The notes below the pieces were generated by a model, which saw nothing but the letters and a program-made list of their open reading frames with translations, had not been told where the DNA came from and ran no database searches. A stretch of 64,000 nt of DNA from NCBI GenBank assembly GCA_963766175.1, contig CAVXZE010000011.1, forward strand, positions 110,979-174,978. Reading direction: 5' to 3'. Positions 62,143-64,000 of the stretch are shown here, piece after piece. The DNA is from CAVXZE01 sp963766175. Its GTDB lineage: Bacteria > Myxococcota_A > UBA9160 > UBA6930. A program made the translations under genes and the position numbers. Positions within the stretch are counted from its first letter, which is position 1. Each line of letters begins with the position of its first letter.

Positions 62143-63321
62143 TTACAACGCGCGTTCAAGGATTTCCCGCAGCTCGTCTGAGGTGAGCTCGATGGGGTTG
62201 CCTCGCATGGAGCTGGCAGCAGAGGATTTCTCGACCACAGATGGGAGGTCCTCCTGCCTCATTCCGTAGGAGGCCAGCGAGGGAACCTGCAAGGTCTGGC
62301 AGAGGTCCTGCACCCAGGCGACGCCAGCGTCGGCGGAAGCGCTGTCGCTTCCGGTCAGAATGTGGGCGATCTCGTCGTAGCGTCGAAGTGCTGGACTTCC
62401 CCCCGGTCGTTGCTGCAAGGCCCGCACGTTGATCTCCATTACGTAGGGCAGGAGCCGCGCACAGATGGCACCGTGAGCACCGTCGAACATGCCCCCGATC
62501 GGTCCGGCAAAGCCGTGAACCGCACCCAGTTGGGCATTGGCCAGGGCCAGCCCGCCGAAGAGACTGGTGAGCGCCATGTCCTCGCGGGCCGCTGAATCGT
62601 CGCCCTGTTGGCAGGCTCGGCGCAGTGAGCGGGCGGCGCGTCGCATTCCCTCTCGACAGAGTGCGTCGGTCATCGGGCTGGCGCGCTTCGAGACATAGGG
62701 TTCCATCACCTGGGTGAGGGCATCGAGACCGGTGCTGGCCGTGACCTCCGGTGGCAGGCTGTAGGTGAGTTCGGGATCCACCAGCGCCAGGCGCGGCAGC
62801 ATCAGCGGGCTTCGCAGACTGACCTTCACCCGATGTTCGGGCGAGGCCAGCACCGCATTGCGAGTCACCTCGGCGCCAGTGCCAGCCGTGGTCGGGATGG
62901 CGATGTAGGGCAGGGGGGGCTCGCTGAGCGGCTGTCCCCGGCCGATGACTTCGAGATAGTCGAGGGGATCGCCGTCGTTGGTCAGCAGGGCGGCGATGGC
63001 CTTGCCGGTGTCGAGGATGCTCCCGCCACCGAAGCCGATGACCAGGTCGCAGCCCGACTCACGTGCGCGCTCCGTTCCGAGGCGGACTACATCGGTGGTC
63101 GGCTCGCTGATCACGGTGAAGCTGACGGTGTCGATCTCCTGTGCGGCCAGCAGCTCGAGCAGCGATGCGGCGCGCTCGGTGGCGCGCCCGGTGACCACCA
63201 GGGCCTGGCGCCCCATTGCTCTCGCCTCGGGACCGACCTCACCCAATGCGCCGGCTCCGAAGACGATGCGCGTCGCGGTGGCAAACTCGAAGCGCGTTCC
63301 TTGGGCGGCGTCGACGGTCAT
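62143..63321 (-). CDS. Iron-containing alcohol dehydrogenase
   Basis: 392 residues from ATG 63321; the open frame continues upstream without family similarity. NAD(P) motif FGGGSILDTGKA, IPTTAGTGAEVTRNAVL and the metal-binding VHGFAGPIGGMFDGAHG (His ligands) mark group III Fe-ADH. Close to maleylacetate reductase/lactaldehyde reductase-type enzymes. Likely reduces an aldehyde or ketone intermediate of the pathway encoded with the downstream genes. Confidence 0.9.
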   Translation of the reverse strand: MTVDAAQGTRFEFATATRIVFGAGALGEVGPEARAMGRQALVVTGRATERAASLLELLAAQEIDTVSFTVISEPTTDVVRLGTERARESGCDLVIGFGGGSILDTGKAIAALLTNDGDPLDYLEVIGRGQPLSEPPLPYIAIPTTAGTGAEVTRNAVLASPEHRVKVSLRSPLMLPRLALVDPELTYSLPPEVTASTGLDALTQVMEPYVSKRASPMTDALCREGMRRAARSLRRACQQGDDSAAREDMALTSLFGGLALANAQLGAVHGFAGPIGGMFDGAHGAICARLLPYVMEINVRALQQRPGGSPALRRYDEIAHILTGSDSASADAGVAWVQDLCQTLQVPSLASYGMRQEDLPSVVEKSSAASSMRGNPIELTSDELREILERAL

Positions 63322-63415
63322 TTGCCTATCCCCAACCCGAGCATCTCGGTCACCTCTCTTTTCCCTGGATTGCCATTCGCCGAGGTCAATCATAACATCC
63401 AGCAGGTGTGATTGG

Positions 63416-64000
63416 ATGGCTGTCATGAAGAGACGTGAATTCATCGAGAAGGCCGCGAAGACGGCGGTGGCGGCGACCTGCCTGGGGATGGGATCCTCGC
63501 TGGGGTGCGGTCGCAAGACGCTGCGCGCTGCCACCGAGGAGAGGCCGAACATCGTCCTCCTGGTAGCCGACGACCTCGGATGGAAGGACCTGGGCTGCTA
63601 CGGAGACGAGCAGATCATCACGCCTCACATCGACGGGCTGGCAGCCGAAGGGGTGCGTTTCAGCAACGCATTCGTTGCGGCACCCAGCTGTTCTCCGAGC
63701 CGGGCCAGCATCATCACCGGACAGCATCCCCACACCAACGGAGTCACCGGCCTGGCCCACCGTCACAAGCGCCTGATGCTCTCTCCCTTCAAGACGACCC
63801 TGGCCGACGTGCTGGATCAATCGGGCTACAACACCGCGTTCGAGGGCAAGTGGCACGTCGCACCGTACCTCCCCACCGGCTGGTACGGCTATGCAGAGCG
63901 GCTCAGCGGAATCTTGCCGAAGGATTTCTGGATCCGATCCTCCGATGAAGCGATCGCGTTCATCGAAGAGAACCGATCCAACGCGTTCTATCTCGAGATC
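63416..64000 (+). CDS. Sulfatase (type I, formylglycine-dependent), N-terminal part
   Basis: An open frame runs from ATG 63416 to the window end (195 codons). The start VMKRREFIEKAAKTAVAATC is a twin-arginine-like signal, with a lipobox-like LGC at about residue 31. IVLLVADDLGWKDLGCYGDE is the sulfatase metal-binding start, and APSCSPSRASIITG has the C-x-P-S-R motif whose Cys becomes formylglycine. Exported enzyme that removes sulfate esters from organic substrates. Divergent from the alcohol dehydrogenase. The C-terminus is outside the window. Confidence 0.92.
   Translation, partial: MAVMKRREFIEKAAKTAVAATCLGMGSSLGCGRKTLRAATEERPNIVLLVADDLGWKDLGCYGDEQIITPHIDGLAAEGVRFSNAFVAAPSCSPSRASIITGQHPHTNGVTGLAHRHKRLMLSPFKTTLADVLDQSGYNTAFEGKWHVAPYLPTGWYGYAERLSGILPKDFWIRSSDEAIAFIEENRSNAFYLEI

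Noticed and set aside
1..64000. CRISPR array, tRNA or rRNA gene, integrase or IS element
   Set aside because: No regularly spaced direct repeats, clover-leaf-like or rRNA sequence, and no transposase or integrase motifs were seen on reading; the only dispersed repeat is the palindrome at 57.0 and 62.1 kb.

Overview
The window is GC-rich, gene-dense bacterial chromosome. It holds no rRNA, tRNA, CRISPR array, phage or transposase gene that I can recognise. The gene families present (BipA/TypA, a group 3b NiFe hydrogenase, several CaiB/BaiF CoA-transferases, phosphotriesterase-like and amidohydrolase-2 enzymes, 2-hydroxyacyl-CoA dehydratase homologues, DUF6125 proteins) suit a metabolically versatile Deltaproteobacteria-like lineage in the broad sense (Myxococcota, Desulfobacterota or Binatota). 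This placement is inference from gene content only. ORFs on the strand opposite real genes are long because of the GC content and were left out.

Layout. 1-8.0 kb: the N-terminal part of an S9 peptidase, a DUF938 methyltransferase, an SDR epimerase with a C-terminal zinc-ribbon-like tail, TypA, a phospholipase D-like lipoprotein, a miniature membrane protein and a small exported helical protein. 8.2-11.3 kb: an ArnT-like glycosyltransferase followed by a graveyard of fragments (PstS tail, GT4 glycosyltransferase with an internal deletion, half a CBS domain). 11.3-20.6 kb: a compact minus-strand operon, hypF-hypC-hypD-hypE-hydB-hydG-hydD-hydA-protease, encoding a soluble NAD(P)-linked group 3b [NiFe] hydrogenase with most of its maturation set; HypA and HypB are not in the window. 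20.6-22.4 kb: a second graveyard (sensor N-terminus, P-loop kinase piece, an intact CBS pair, an internally deleted M24 peptidase).

22.5-25.2 kb: an orphan hybrid histidine kinase. 25.2-44.5 kb: a catabolic region with a phosphotriesterase-like hydrolase, an L-ATC hydrolase-like protein, an M81 (MlrC-type) protein, a TPP enzyme, a GSA-type aminotransferase, a GNAT, two DUF6125 proteins, a phytoene-desaturase-like flavoprotein, hydantoinase/oxoprolinase A and B subunits (each with an apparent one-base insertion), a CaiB transferase, an ACR3 arsenite exporter, an SDR and a DadA-like oxidase. The mix suggests processing of cyclic amides or amino-acid derivatives, but no substrate can be read from the sequence.

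44.5-64 kb: an MFS carrier coupled to a PrmA-like methyltransferase, an aspartate/aromatic aminotransferase, PhzF, a second aminotransferase, a second TPP enzyme, then the most unusual block: a stand-alone acetyl-CoA-synthase (CdhC/AcsB) middle domain next to a two-subunit 2-hydroxyacyl-CoA dehydratase-like pair and an acyl-CoA ligase, with no activator ATPase visible. A GPH-type carrier, a double-length CaiB protein lacking the catalytic Asp at both expected sites, an amidohydrolase, an iron alcohol dehydrogenase and the start of a sulfatase follow. Two copies of one palindromic repeat (about 56.98 and 62.11 kb) sit in this last part. No DNA-binding transcription factor is recognisable anywhere in the window.
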